Positions 55,371 through 63,800 of a stretch of DNA of 64,000 nt are shown here, one piece after another (the stretch's first letter is position 1; every line of letters begins with the position of its first letter). The DNA comes from Sulfurimonas sp. HSL3-7 (lineage in GTDB: Bacteria; Campylobacterota; Campylobacteria; Campylobacterales; Sulfurimonadaceae). The translations under genes and the position numbers were made by a program. The stretch spans positions 1,922,001 through 1,986,000 of the forward strand of contig NZ_CP147919.1 of the NCBI RefSeq assembly GCF_039645985.1, written 5' to 3'. The notes under the pieces were generated by a model, which saw only the letters and a program-made list of their open reading frames with translations, made no database searches and was not told where the DNA came from.

Positions 55371-55376
55371 ATTATA
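55371..55376 (-). promoter_or_regulatory. Candidate -10 box upstream of hsdR
   Basis: TATAAT on the minus strand, 37 bp before the hsdR start, in an AT-rich context. No convincing -35 was found. Confidence 0.4.
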
Positions 55377-55480
55377 GCTTGTGTTCTTTAATCGACTTCA
55401 GGTCGCGGTTGAGTTAGGTACATTTCATTAACTTTTTTATTGATCACTGAAAGTCAGGTATGAAATTAAATAATCCATTG

Positions 55481-55505
55481 AACTTTGCGGAGCGAAGTAG
55501 TTAAA
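55481..55505 (-). repeat. Right member of the 25-bp inverted repeat
   Basis: Reverse complement of 45673-45697 with one mismatch. It lies 147 bp upstream of hsdR. Confidence 0.6.
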
Positions 55506-55826
55506 GCTTGCCAATCTAAAAATCTCTGATTTTTCGGTGGGCTATACCTGATTGTCTTGCTAAATCGAGGGGATATTACCCCAAAAAACGACTAATGTCC
55601 TTCAAACCCCTAAAAGTTGGGCTTTAAACGATGCTAGCAGACGGATTGCTTCCGTAAGCATGATCGGGGTAAAAATGGATATACCCAAAAAAATGGGTGT
55701 ATCCCAACAAAGCCCTGAAAACAGGACTATAAAGCTGGTAAAAACCACTAAAATCGGGCATTTGCAAATCGTATCCCTTTCACGGTTTGGAGATATACCC
55801 CGAAAAATTCGCACAAGTCTGTGTCT
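55506..55826. other. Gap between hsdR and the GATACA array
   Basis: No gene is supported. The stretch has several short complementary pieces such as ATACCCA/TGGGTGTAT around 55681-55702 and repeated 'ACCCC/GGGGT' motifs, which may form local hairpins. Open frames here on the minus strand are continuations of the repeat array and are not called. Confidence 0.4.
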
Positions 55827-56080
55827 GATACATTCTGATATATAATTGATACATTGCTGATAACACGCCGATACACAATTGATACATATCTGATACATTG
55901 GCGCAACATATTGATACATTTGCGATACATGATGAGAACATATTGATACATTGCTGATAACACGCCGATACACAATTGATACATATCTGATACATTGGCG
56001 CAACATGTTGATACATTTGCGATACATGATGAGAACATATTGATACATTCCTGATACATCAATTGATACACTTTGATACA
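55827..56080 (+). repeat. Helically phased iteron-like array of 17 GATACA motifs, with a 97-bp tandem repeat
   Basis: GATACA starts at 55827, 55848, 55870, 55881, 55892, 55913, 55924, 55945, 55967, 55978, 55989, 56010, 56021, 56042, 56053, 56065 and 56075. All gaps are 10-12 or 21-22 bp, so the motifs sit on one face of the helix with a unit of about 10.8 bp; several missing places hold weaker versions (GATAAC, GAACAT). Units 55851-55947 and 55948-56044 are a 97-bp tandem repeat differing at one base. It lies 120 bp upstream of the Xis-like gene. It resembles plasmid iterons, ParR-type centromeres or cooperative Xis filaments. Confidence 0.9.
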
Positions 56081-56111
56081 TGCTAATGCATGATGTCATT
56101 GTTCATTTCGT

Positions 56112-56142
56112 TTGCAACCAACGATTTTTTAAATGCAACCAA
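56112..56142 (+). promoter_or_regulatory. Paired TGCAACCA motifs upstream of the Xis-like gene
   Basis: TTGCAACCA at 56112 and ATGCAACCAA at 56133 are 21 bp apart, like the pair at 45704/45725. They lie 58-88 bp before the Xis-like start and could be an operator of that gene. Confidence 0.45.
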
Positions 56143-56199
56143 AATTATGTTTCATCGAATATGAACTCTTTCATAATGTTCTGACAAAAGGAGCAAATC

Positions 56200-56523
56200 A
56201 TGAAAGTAGATTTCGAAGTACTTGAACAGATTCCCAAACTTTTGGAAGTCATGCTTCAGGTCAAAAGCACCCTTGAAACCAACAGTACTGAAAAACGTTG
56301 GCTGAACACAAAAGAGTTGGCGGAGTACACCGGCTATAAACTGGAAACCATTAAAGCCAAGATCAAAAAAAATGACTTTGTACTGGGTACTCATTATTAT
56401 AAGCGCGAAGGCAAACTGCTCTTTGACAAGAGTGAAGTAGATAACTGGGTAATGGGAATAGATTCTGTCAATAACAGTACCTATACCAAGATCGATGCTT
56501 TGTTCGAAGAAGTCTTGGGATAA
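56200..56523 (+). CDS. Xis/AlpA-like helix-turn-helix protein
   Basis: The 107-residue protein has a MerR/excisionase-type winged helix (about residues 33-85): RWLNTKELAEYTGYKLETIK and LLFDKSEVDNWVMG. Such proteins act as excisionases or as regulators of the neighbouring integrase. A short N-terminal helix (EVLEQIPKLLEVMLQ) may dimerise it. AAAGGAG precedes the ATG. It sits between the GATACA array and the integrase, so the array is a natural candidate for its binding region. Confidence 0.82.
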   Translation: MKVDFEVLEQIPKLLEVMLQVKSTLETNSTEKRWLNTKELAEYTGYKLETIKAKIKKNDFVLGTHYYKREGKLLFDKSEVDNWVMGIDSVNNSTYTKIDALFEEVLG

Positions 56524-56619
56524 CGCCATGACATCTTTTACATACAGTTTACACAACACATTCTATAATGTGAATGTGAAAACTTCGTATATAGGGTTCT
56601 TGAATAAAGGATCGAATAT

Positions 56620-57753
56620 ATGAAACTGTATGTAAAAAAAGTCAAAAATGTAAAAGGCGAAGTCAAAGAGACTCTTTGGGTCAGGTTTTATGATCACCAT
56701 AGAAAGCTGATCCGCAAGCCTCTGAAACTTTCCAACACAAAGGCCAATAGAAAATTGGCAGAGACACAACTGATTCCACAATTGATGCTCAAGCTTCACA
56801 GTGGAGAGTTCTTTAATAAAACAGCACCAACACTTAACGAGTACATGCGTACCTCTTTCGAGATGAACAAGTCTCGAAGACGTGCCACTACGCAAAACGA
56901 TTATCAGATATCGTACGATAAACATATCGAACCGCATCTGGGTCATATGAAACTTGATAAGATCAAAGCCTCCGATCTGGAGCTTTGGCAGAACAAGGTT
57001 TTGGAAAGTGTCTCGCCAAGGCGTCTGAAGAATATCAGAGCTGTTCTTAGCGGTATACTAAATGATGCTTATCGTGATGAGCTGATTTCCAAAAACCCGC
57101 TCACCTTGGTCAAGACGATTAAGGCTGAGAAAGTTGAGATTCATCCTTTTTCCCTCTCGGAGATTTCAGAGATATTGGAGAATTCGGAAGGTCAGGACAG
57201 GAACTTCTTTGCTCTGGCCTTTTTCACCGGGATGCGCAGCGGTGAGATGATCGGTTTGAAGTGGTGTGACATCGATTTCAAGAAGATGGAGATCCATATC
57301 CAGCGCTCACGAAAAATGGGTGTTAATACGCCTCCTAAGACCGAATCGAGCAACAGGGTGATAGATATACTGGACTCACTCTATGTTTACCTTCAGAGCC
57401 AATACAAGCTCACTGGAGATAAAAACTCGTATGTCTTCTTGAATGAAGGTGATGAACCGATATATGACATCAAACGAATTCGAGATCGAGCTTGGAAAAA
57501 GACGCTTAAAGTATGTGAATTGGAGTATCGTCCTATCTATCATACACGTCATACCTTTGCAACAGTGATGTTGGAGAATGGTGAGGATATACTCTGGGTG
57601 TCAAACATGTTAGGGCATACGGATTCGACAATGACACTGAGTCGTTATGCTCGTTATGTGAAGAGAAAAGAGAGAAAAAGAGGTCAGTTTTTACAGCAAG
57701 AACTGGCACTAAAAGACACCGAATTGACACCGAGTAATAATTATGTTGCTTGA
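56620..57753 (+). CDS. Tyrosine recombinase / integrase of the island
   Basis: The 377-residue protein has an N-terminal arm-binding-like region, a SAM-like core-binding domain (NDYQISYDKHIEPHLGHMKL) and a catalytic domain. The catalytic residues are Arg in FFTGMRSGEMIGLKW, His-x-x-Arg in YHTRHTFATVML, His in MLGHTDSTMTLS and the nucleophilic Tyr in SRYARYVK. It should integrate and excise the element at tRNA-Asn, 32 bp away. Two GACACC motifs lie in its last codons. The start at 56620 follows AAAGGATCG. Confidence 0.95.
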   Translation: MKLYVKKVKNVKGEVKETLWVRFYDHHRKLIRKPLKLSNTKANRKLAETQLIPQLMLKLHSGEFFNKTAPTLNEYMRTSFEMNKSRRRATTQNDYQISYDKHIEPHLGHMKLDKIKASDLELWQNKVLESVSPRRLKNIRAVLSGILNDAYRDELISKNPLTLVKTIKAEKVEIHPFSLSEISEILENSEGQDRNFFALAFFTGMRSGEMIGLKWCDIDFKKMEIHIQRSRKMGVNTPPKTESSNRVIDILDSLYVYLQSQYKLTGDKNSYVFLNEGDEPIYDIKRIRDRAWKKTLKVCELEYRPIYHTRHTFATVMLENGEDILWVSNMLGHTDSTMTLSRYARYVKRKERKRGQFLQQELALKDTELTPSNNYVA

Positions 57754-57777
57754 AAGTGTTTGTTTTAGGGGTTGATT

Positions 57778-57801
57778 GATTGAGTGGCTCCGGATACTGG
57801 A
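57778..57801 (+). mobile_element. Right attachment site (attR) overlapping tRNA-Asn
   Basis: 24 bp matching 42651-42674 with one mismatch; the last 17 bases are the 3' end of tRNA-Asn with CCA. Because the tRNA stays intact, the island inserted downstream of the tRNA's 3' end. Confidence 0.9.
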
Positions 57802-57859
57802 TTCGAACCAGTGACCAAATGATTAACAGTCATCTACTCTACCGCTGAGCTAATCCGGA
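57785..57859 (-). tRNA. tRNA-Asn (GTT)
   Basis: A 75-nt tRNA with encoded CCA. The acceptor stem is TCCGGAT/ATCCGGA, the anticodon loop CTGTTAA reads GTT and the T-arm contains GGTTCGAATCC. It is the integration site of the island. Confidence 0.97.
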
Positions 57860-57878
57860 AAATGAAGCTCTTTACAAG

Positions 57879-57969
57879 TGGTGGACACGGAGGGATTCGA
57901 ACCCTCGGTACCGTTGCCAGTACGCATCCTTAGCAGGGATGTGGTTTCAGCCAACTCACCCACGTGTCC
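57879..57969 (-). tRNA. tRNA-Ser (GCT)
   Basis: A 91-nt class II tRNA with a long variable arm. Acceptor GGACACG/CGTGTCC, anticodon loop CTGCTAA reads GCT, T-arm GGTTCGAATCC, encoded CCA. It lies 19 bp upstream of tRNA-Asn and is probably in the same transcript. Confidence 0.96.
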
Positions 57970-58038
57970 AGCCTCTTTTAAAAAGAGAACGTGATTATAC
58001 TTACAGAGTTCTAATATGAACCTTAAAACAAGCGGGAA

Positions 58039-58722
58039 TTACAGCTTTTGAATGATTTTTTCGACAACCGCTGCCGGATCCTCTGCCTGATAGATCGGAC
58101 GGCCGACGACGATGAAATCGACCTTCTCATCCTGCGCCAGTTCAACCGTTGCCACACGCTGCTGATCACCGGCATCTTCGCCGAAAGGACGGATACCCGG
58201 CGTAAGTGTCAGAAAGTTGTCCGCTGTAATAGACTTGATCGATGCACTTTCAAAAGCCGAACAGACCACGCCGTCAAGCCCCGCTTCATAGCTGTCTTTG
58301 GCAAACTGATCCGCTTTGACAGCGATCTTCTCACCGTAGACACTGCTGAACTCTTCTTCGTCAAACGAGGTCAAGGCGGTTACCGCAAGGACCAGCGGCC
58401 GCTTCTCGTACTTCTCCAACCGCGCCATTACCGTCTGCATCGCACGCTTGCCAGCCGAAGCATGCACGTTGAACATGTCGACGCCCAGTCCCATGATCGA
58501 CTCTGCCGCATCCGCCATCGTATTGGGGATGTCATAGAGTTTCAGGTCCAGAAAGATCCTGCACCCCGGGTTGATCTCTTTGAGTGCTTTAATAAACGGT
58601 TCGCCGTCACGGATATAGGCGCGAAGACCCACTTTCAACCAGATAGGATAATCTTTTATCTTTTCTACAAGAGAGAGGTTTTCTTCCATTGTCGGAAGGT
58701 CCAGTGCGACGCAGAGTTCCAT
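58039..58722 (-). CDS. pyrF: Orotidine 5'-phosphate decarboxylase
   Basis: The 227-residue TIM-barrel enzyme has the catalytic DLKLYDIPNT (the Asp-x-Lys-x-x-Asp pattern), the phosphate loop region TPGIRPFGEDAGDQQRV and the end VVGRPIYQAEDPAAVVEKI. It makes UMP from OMP in pyrimidine synthesis. It is a housekeeping gene downstream of the two tRNAs, with its own promoter in the spacer to the divergent ankyrin gene. Confidence 0.96.
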   Translation of the reverse strand: MELCVALDLPTMEENLSLVEKIKDYPIWLKVGLRAYIRDGEPFIKALKEINPGCRIFLDLKLYDIPNTMADAAESIMGLGVDMFNVHASAGKRAMQTVMARLEKYEKRPLVLAVTALTSFDEEEFSSVYGEKIAVKADQFAKDSYEAGLDGVVCSAFESASIKSITADNFLTLTPGIRPFGEDAGDQQRVATVELAQDEKVDFIVVGRPIYQAEDPAAVVEKIIQKL

Positions 58723-58863
58723 GGCAAGCCTTTATATTTGATAGTGAAAGTATAGACAATTGTATCTATGAAAGTGATGAAGTTCAATACGGGCCTTAAT
58801 GCAAGTTTTAGTTCTTCCGGACTATTCTTCTTTTAAATGTACTACTCGTAATAAGGATTTTAT

Positions 58864-59319
58864 ATGGCTTCCAAAACCGAACTGCTTGGTAAGATTGACG
58901 TCGCTGTCGTTGAGCGTATCTCTCTCTATGATACCCATCCCGAAAATGAAGATCTTTTTTCACTCTTTGCCGATATCGTCTACCAAAATGACACAGAAGC
59001 CTTTAAAACACTGATCGAAGCCGGCGCCGATGTCAATATGCAAAACAAATACGGCGAAACGCTGCTGCACATCAGTATTCGCAGAGACCGTCGGGAGATG
59101 GTTGCGGTTTTGGTTGACAATGGTGCCGACATCAACCGCCAGGATGCACCCGGCTGGACGCCATTGATGGAGTGTGTCATGGATGATATGCCGGAGCTCT
59201 GTGGCTACCTCATCGAAAAAGGAGCGGATGTGACCATCGCGAACCAACGCGGTGCGACCGCAGCGATGCTGGTCCAGAAATTCGGCCGCAACAACATGTC
59301 GCACTACTTCAAGCAATAA
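58864..59319 (+). CDS. Ankyrin-repeat protein
   Basis: The 151-residue protein has three ankyrin repeats after a short N-terminal helix: AFKTLIEAGADVNMQNKYGE, then TLLHISIRRDRREMVAVLVD with NGADINRQDAPGWTPL, and LIEKGADVTIANQRGA. No signal peptide is seen. Ankyrin proteins mediate protein contacts; the partner is unknown. AAGGA precedes the ATG. It is convergent with the trehalose synthase gene. Confidence 0.88.
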   Translation: MASKTELLGKIDVAVVERISLYDTHPENEDLFSLFADIVYQNDTEAFKTLIEAGADVNMQNKYGETLLHISIRRDRREMVAVLVDNGADINRQDAPGWTPLMECVMDDMPELCGYLIEKGADVTIANQRGATAAMLVQKFGRNNMSHYFKQ

Positions 59320-59344
59320 GAGAAGTGCCGGTTCACCCCGTTCT

Positions 59345-60871
59345 TCAGTCTCGGCCGGTAACTGCTGAGGCGTTTTTCATAGCCTTTACTACTGTAGAAA
59401 AGTGATCAGCCGAAAGCATCTTCTTGCGCCCTCTTTCCTGCCTCTTACCGGCCTGTAAAAAGGCATCGACCCACCAGTAGATATCATACTTTCGGACATT
59501 CTCCTGCATCTTTTCCATTCGTTTATGCTTCTCTTCACTGTCCATAAAAAGAGCCTTTTTGAGAGCGTCTACAACAGACTCTTCATCAAAAGGGTTTACT
59601 AACAGAGCATCGTCTTTGAACTGCTGTCTTACCCCTGCGAACCGGCTGAGGATCAATACCCCCTCTCTGTCGATATTAGTAACACAATACTCTTTTGCAA
59701 CCAGGTTCATCCCGTCTTTTAACGGGGTGACCAGCGCTATATCCGATGCCCTGTAATAAGCGAGTAGTTCCTCCCTGCTCAATGTGTAATAGCAGTTTTG
59801 TATAGGGATCCAACCCGGCTGGCTGAATCTACCGTTGATCTCGCCTACCAGCTGTTCTATCTCTCTTTTAAGATTCCCATACTCGATGATATCTTCCCGG
59901 CTGGGCACGAGTACCTGTATCAATTTGACCTTGGTATGCAGCTGCGGGTTCCTTTTCAGCAAGGTCCTATAGGCTTTCAGCCTCTGCGGGATACCTTTAC
60001 TGTAGTCGAGCCGATCGACGCCGAGTATGATCTTTTGCCCGTGATACCCCTCCTTGATCTCCCTGTACCTTTGAACCACAGGCTTGCTCCCCGCCGCATC
60101 GGAAAACTCATTATAATCGATGCTGATAGGAAAAACAGCCACTTTGTTTTCTCTTTTTTTACCTACAATCGTCGCTGGATCAGGCATTTTAGCGTTAATT
60201 TCACTTTCGTCTATGCAGGTGGTGACGACCTCCAAAAAGTTCTTCTTATCTGTCTCCGTTTGAAACCCTATCAGGTCATAAGCCAACAGGGCTTTTACGA
60301 TCTGCAGACGCCATGGTATACGGTTGAAGGTCTCAGCCGGGGGAAAGGGGATATGAAGGAAAAATGCTATCCTGTTTTGTATACCGTTTTTCCTCAACTC
60401 TTCGCCTGTATTGATAAGATGATAATCATGAATCCAGATAAAGTCATTGTCGATGAGCGCCTCCGCCACCGTCTGCGCAAACTTCCGGTTGACTCTTTTA
60501 AACGCCTTGAAGTAGTCCGCCGAGAAATTGCAATAGACAGAGAGGTTATGGAAGAGCGGCCAGAGTATTTCATTGCAGAACCCCTTATAATAAAGTTCAT
60601 ACTCTTTAAGGTTGATATCTACCGGTTCATAGCTGTACGCCAGATTCTGCTCTTCCTGTCGAAGAAGCGTTTCAAGCACTACCCCCTCCTCCTCGTAATT
60701 GCCGGCCCAGCCGACCCATACTCCCCCGTCCCTTTTTAAAACCGGGGTCATCGCAGTTACCAGTCCTCCTGATGACGGTGTCAGTTCATATCGGTTCGCA
60801 CCACTCTTTTTGACCACGATGGGCAGCCGGTTTGAGACAACGATCAATCTTCCCTCTTTGTCTTCATACAT
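59345..60871 (-). CDS. otsA: Trehalose-6-phosphate synthase
   Basis: The 508-residue GT20 enzyme has LIVVSNRLPIVVKKSG, the glycine-rich SSGGLVTAMTPVLKRDGGVW, HDYHLINTGEELRK, FFLHIPFPPAETFNRIPWR and LGVDRLDYSKGIPQRLKAY, then TPLKDGMNLVAKEYC, all OtsA motifs. It makes trehalose-6-phosphate from UDP-glucose (or another NDP-glucose) and glucose-6-phosphate. GGAGC precedes the ATG. It lies 12 bp downstream of the phosphatase/GH65 fusion and is co-transcribed with it. Confidence 0.95.
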   Translation of the reverse strand: MYEDKEGRLIVVSNRLPIVVKKSGANRYELTPSSGGLVTAMTPVLKRDGGVWVGWAGNYEEEGVVLETLLRQEEQNLAYSYEPVDINLKEYELYYKGFCNEILWPLFHNLSVYCNFSADYFKAFKRVNRKFAQTVAEALIDNDFIWIHDYHLINTGEELRKNGIQNRIAFFLHIPFPPAETFNRIPWRLQIVKALLAYDLIGFQTETDKKNFLEVVTTCIDESEINAKMPDPATIVGKKRENKVAVFPISIDYNEFSDAAGSKPVVQRYREIKEGYHGQKIILGVDRLDYSKGIPQRLKAYRTLLKRNPQLHTKVKLIQVLVPSREDIIEYGNLKREIEQLVGEINGRFSQPGWIPIQNCYYTLSREELLAYYRASDIALVTPLKDGMNLVAKEYCVTNIDREGVLILSRFAGVRQQFKDDALLVNPFDEESVVDALKKALFMDSEEKHKRMEKMQENVRKYDIYWWVDAFLQAGKRQERGRKKMLSADHFSTVVKAMKNASAVTGRD

Positions 60872-60883
60872 GTTCTGCTCCTT

Positions 60884-63800
60884 CTATTTATGTGTGTACG
60901 TTATCTCTTTGCGCTCGCCGCTTGCAACGGTGAAAAGCTCGCCTTTGACATCCATATCTATGGCCTTTGCATTGGACTTTTGTGCTTCGACTACAACCCT
61001 CTTAGCACAGATATTGATAGTAAGCCAATGCCCTCTATAGTGTAATTTAAGGTTGATCTCATGCAGTTCACGGGGAAGGGAAGGCTTTAGATACAAGATC
61101 TCATCTCTTGCTTCCAGGCCGGTATAACAGCGCTGTATAATGTCGCTCGTCCCTGCCATCGCTCCGATATGCACCCCTTCGGGCGTCGTTTCTCCCTGAA
61201 TGTCTGCTATATCTGTCAGAAGTGCCTTATTAAAGGAGTTCCATGACTCTTTCGCGTTGGTTCGTGCACTTACCCAGGCATGCACAACCTGACTTAGAGA
61301 GGACCCGCTTGAGGTCCGCTGCAGATAGTACTTGACGTTTTTTTGCAGCATGGCCTGACTGAACCGGTATCCCAGCTGATGGAAGAGGGCCTTGAGCGCT
61401 TCATTGGAGAAGAGGTAGAATAGCATCAGCACATCGGCCTGCTTGGAAACCTTGTAGCGGTTGGTACTGTCGTCTTCGGCCTCCAGGATTCTGTCGAGGC
61501 GCTGGATATTGCCATACTTCTCGCGGTACGCATCCCAATCGAGTTCCCTAAGTGCTTCATACCCCTCAAACTGACTGATAATATTTCCATCGTGAAAAGC
61601 GATCTTCATCTTATGGCGTATCTCATCCCACCTTTTGATCTCCGCATCTTCGATATGTAGTTTTTCGCGCAGTTCGCTGAAACGGATCGATGAGAGTATC
61701 TTTCGCATCTCGACCGCTTTGTTAAGGACGAATACCGCCATGATGTTGGTATAGGCGTTGTTTTTCAATCCGGGTTCTTTACTTTCCGGATATGCATCAT
61801 GATACTCATCCGGCCCCATAACACCCTCGATCTCATACCTATTTTCCATACTGTTGTATACGGCCATGCTCGACCAGAACCTGGCGATCTCAATGATCAT
61901 CTCCGCACCGTAATAGGCGAGGAATTCACGGTCACCGCTCACCTGATAATATTGCCAGATGTTGTAGACAATGGCTGCGTTGACATGCCTTTGAAGATGG
62001 CTGTTGTCTTCGATCCATCGGCCGGAGCGCGGGTTAAGGTGTATCTTCTGGCTCTCCTCCTCACCGTTGCTGCCGCTCTGCCACGGATACATCGCCCCTT
62101 TATAACCCTGCTCCTTCGCTGCGCGTCTGGCTTTGGAAAGCCTGCGGTAGCGGTAGAGTATAAGCGAACGTGTTACCTGGGGAAGTCGGTAGTTAAAGAA
62201 AGGAAAGATAAAGACCTCATCCCAGAAAACATGCCCCCGATAGGCCTCTCCGTGCCAACCTCTCGCCGGGATACCGACATCCATGCCGATGCTATGGACT
62301 GACGCGGTCTGTAACAGCTGATAGGTGTAGAGGTGCAGCGTTCTTTTTACAAAGTAATCTTTTTTAATATCCCGGAGCGTAAGACCGATATCGAAATAGT
62401 TCCAGAGATGTTTCCAGACGATTTTATGGTCAACAAGAAGGTTTTGAAACCTTCCCGCATCTTCCAGAGCATCCCTTGCTTCGATATAACAGTTTGATAC
62501 AGCCTGGTCTTTTGACGTAAAGAGCGAAACGATCTTTTCTATACTCACCGAATCTCTACTGCTGATGGACTCCAGCAGAAAACGTTTAGCGATATAGGAT
62601 CTGTTCTCTACCGACTCGCTTTCAGCAGCGGGCTGCTCGCCGTTGACAAAGAGTTTTGTCTTCGCAGCCAGAAATACGGTGTGATTGGATTGCACCGTCT
62701 CCATCCTCAAAAAGACCCTATCCTCTTGCGCCTCTTTCTCTATATACCGCAGATGTTGATTGCTTAAATTGCGATAGCGTTTGACCCCCTCGTTTTTTAT
62801 ATTTCCGTCTATCCCTGATTCGACTTCAAGCCTTCCTTCCCAGTTGATCGGCATAATCGTCAGTTCAATGGCGGCCATATGCTTGTTTCCCATATGGACA
62901 AAACGTCTCTCTATGATGCGGGTCTCCCGTGCCTTGGCGTCACTAAAGTGGACCATTCTATGCAGAACCCCCTCCTGCATATCGAGCTCCTGGCGATAGG
63001 AGAGGATCGCCGTATCATCTATGCTGAACCACTCCCCCTCATCTATCCTGAAACGTAATGTCAGCCAGTTGGGAAAGTTGACCAGATCCTCATTGATAAT
63101 CGCCTTCTCCTGGATCACTGTCTTCAGACGGTTATACCCTCCTGCGATATAGGTTCCGGGATAGTGTATCTCATCAGCCTGCGATTCGGTTGCGGCGGAT
63201 CTGGTCACAAAATAGCCGTTGCCCAAAGCGCAAAGCACTTCTCTGAGCTTCTCCTCCTTAGGCTCATAATGGCTATAAGCCAAGGACCAGATATTACCCT
63301 CCTCAACTGAGGAGGAGAGTATCTCCAGAAAACGCAGGGCCTGCTCCGTGTCCTTTAACTTGTATTGCGCCCCGGTCGTTCGCTTCTCTCTACCGACCAA
63401 TATCCCTATTCCATAGCTCTTTATAGCCGAAAAAGCATCTTCATCGGTGATGTCGTCACCGATATAGAACACCTTGCTGATACGCCTGTCTATATGCAGC
63501 GCTTTCATCAGCCATTCCAGGGCCTTGCCCTTGTTCCACTGCAGGTCCGGCTGCAGCTCATACAGTTTTTTGCCGTAATTCTTACGCAATCGGGGATATT
63601 TATTGACAGCGTCATCAGCTGCTTTTTCAACACGTGCTACGTTGCGCTTTGCAACATTTCTGTAGTGCAGTGCTATACTGAACTTTTTCCGCTCGACCAG
63701 GGCCCCTTCAACATCAGCCAGGCGTTCGGTCAATTCCCCTTCCAGGGCATCAAAGGTCTCTACAAATGCCAGAGCCGGTTCATGTTCCATCTTGATACTG

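Larger units (their letters stand above)
42651..57801. mobile_element. 15-kb integrative genomic island in tRNA-Asn carrying defence genes
   Basis: The element is bounded by the 24-bp att repeats, has a tyrosine integrase next to the intact tRNA-Asn and a Xis/AlpA-like gene beside it. Cargo includes type I restriction-modification, a GHKL-STAS-PIN triad, WYL and GIY-YIG genes and small unknown pairs. No conjugation or phage structural genes are present, so it is an integrative (perhaps mobilisable) element or satellite-like island. Confidence 0.9.

Noticed and set aside
55827-56080. CRISPR array
   Set aside because: Motifs are only 6-8 bp, spaced at helical turns, with no spacer-length unique sequences and no cas genes.
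55602-56099. Minus-strand ORF rich in repeated MYQ-type peptides
   Set aside because: It is a by-product of the GATACA array: the 97-bp unit is not a multiple of three, so the same words appear in several frames; no ribosome binding site or domain.
42651-57801. Prophage
   Set aside because: No capsid, tail, terminase, lysis or replication genes; only integrase and a Xis-like protein with defence cargo.
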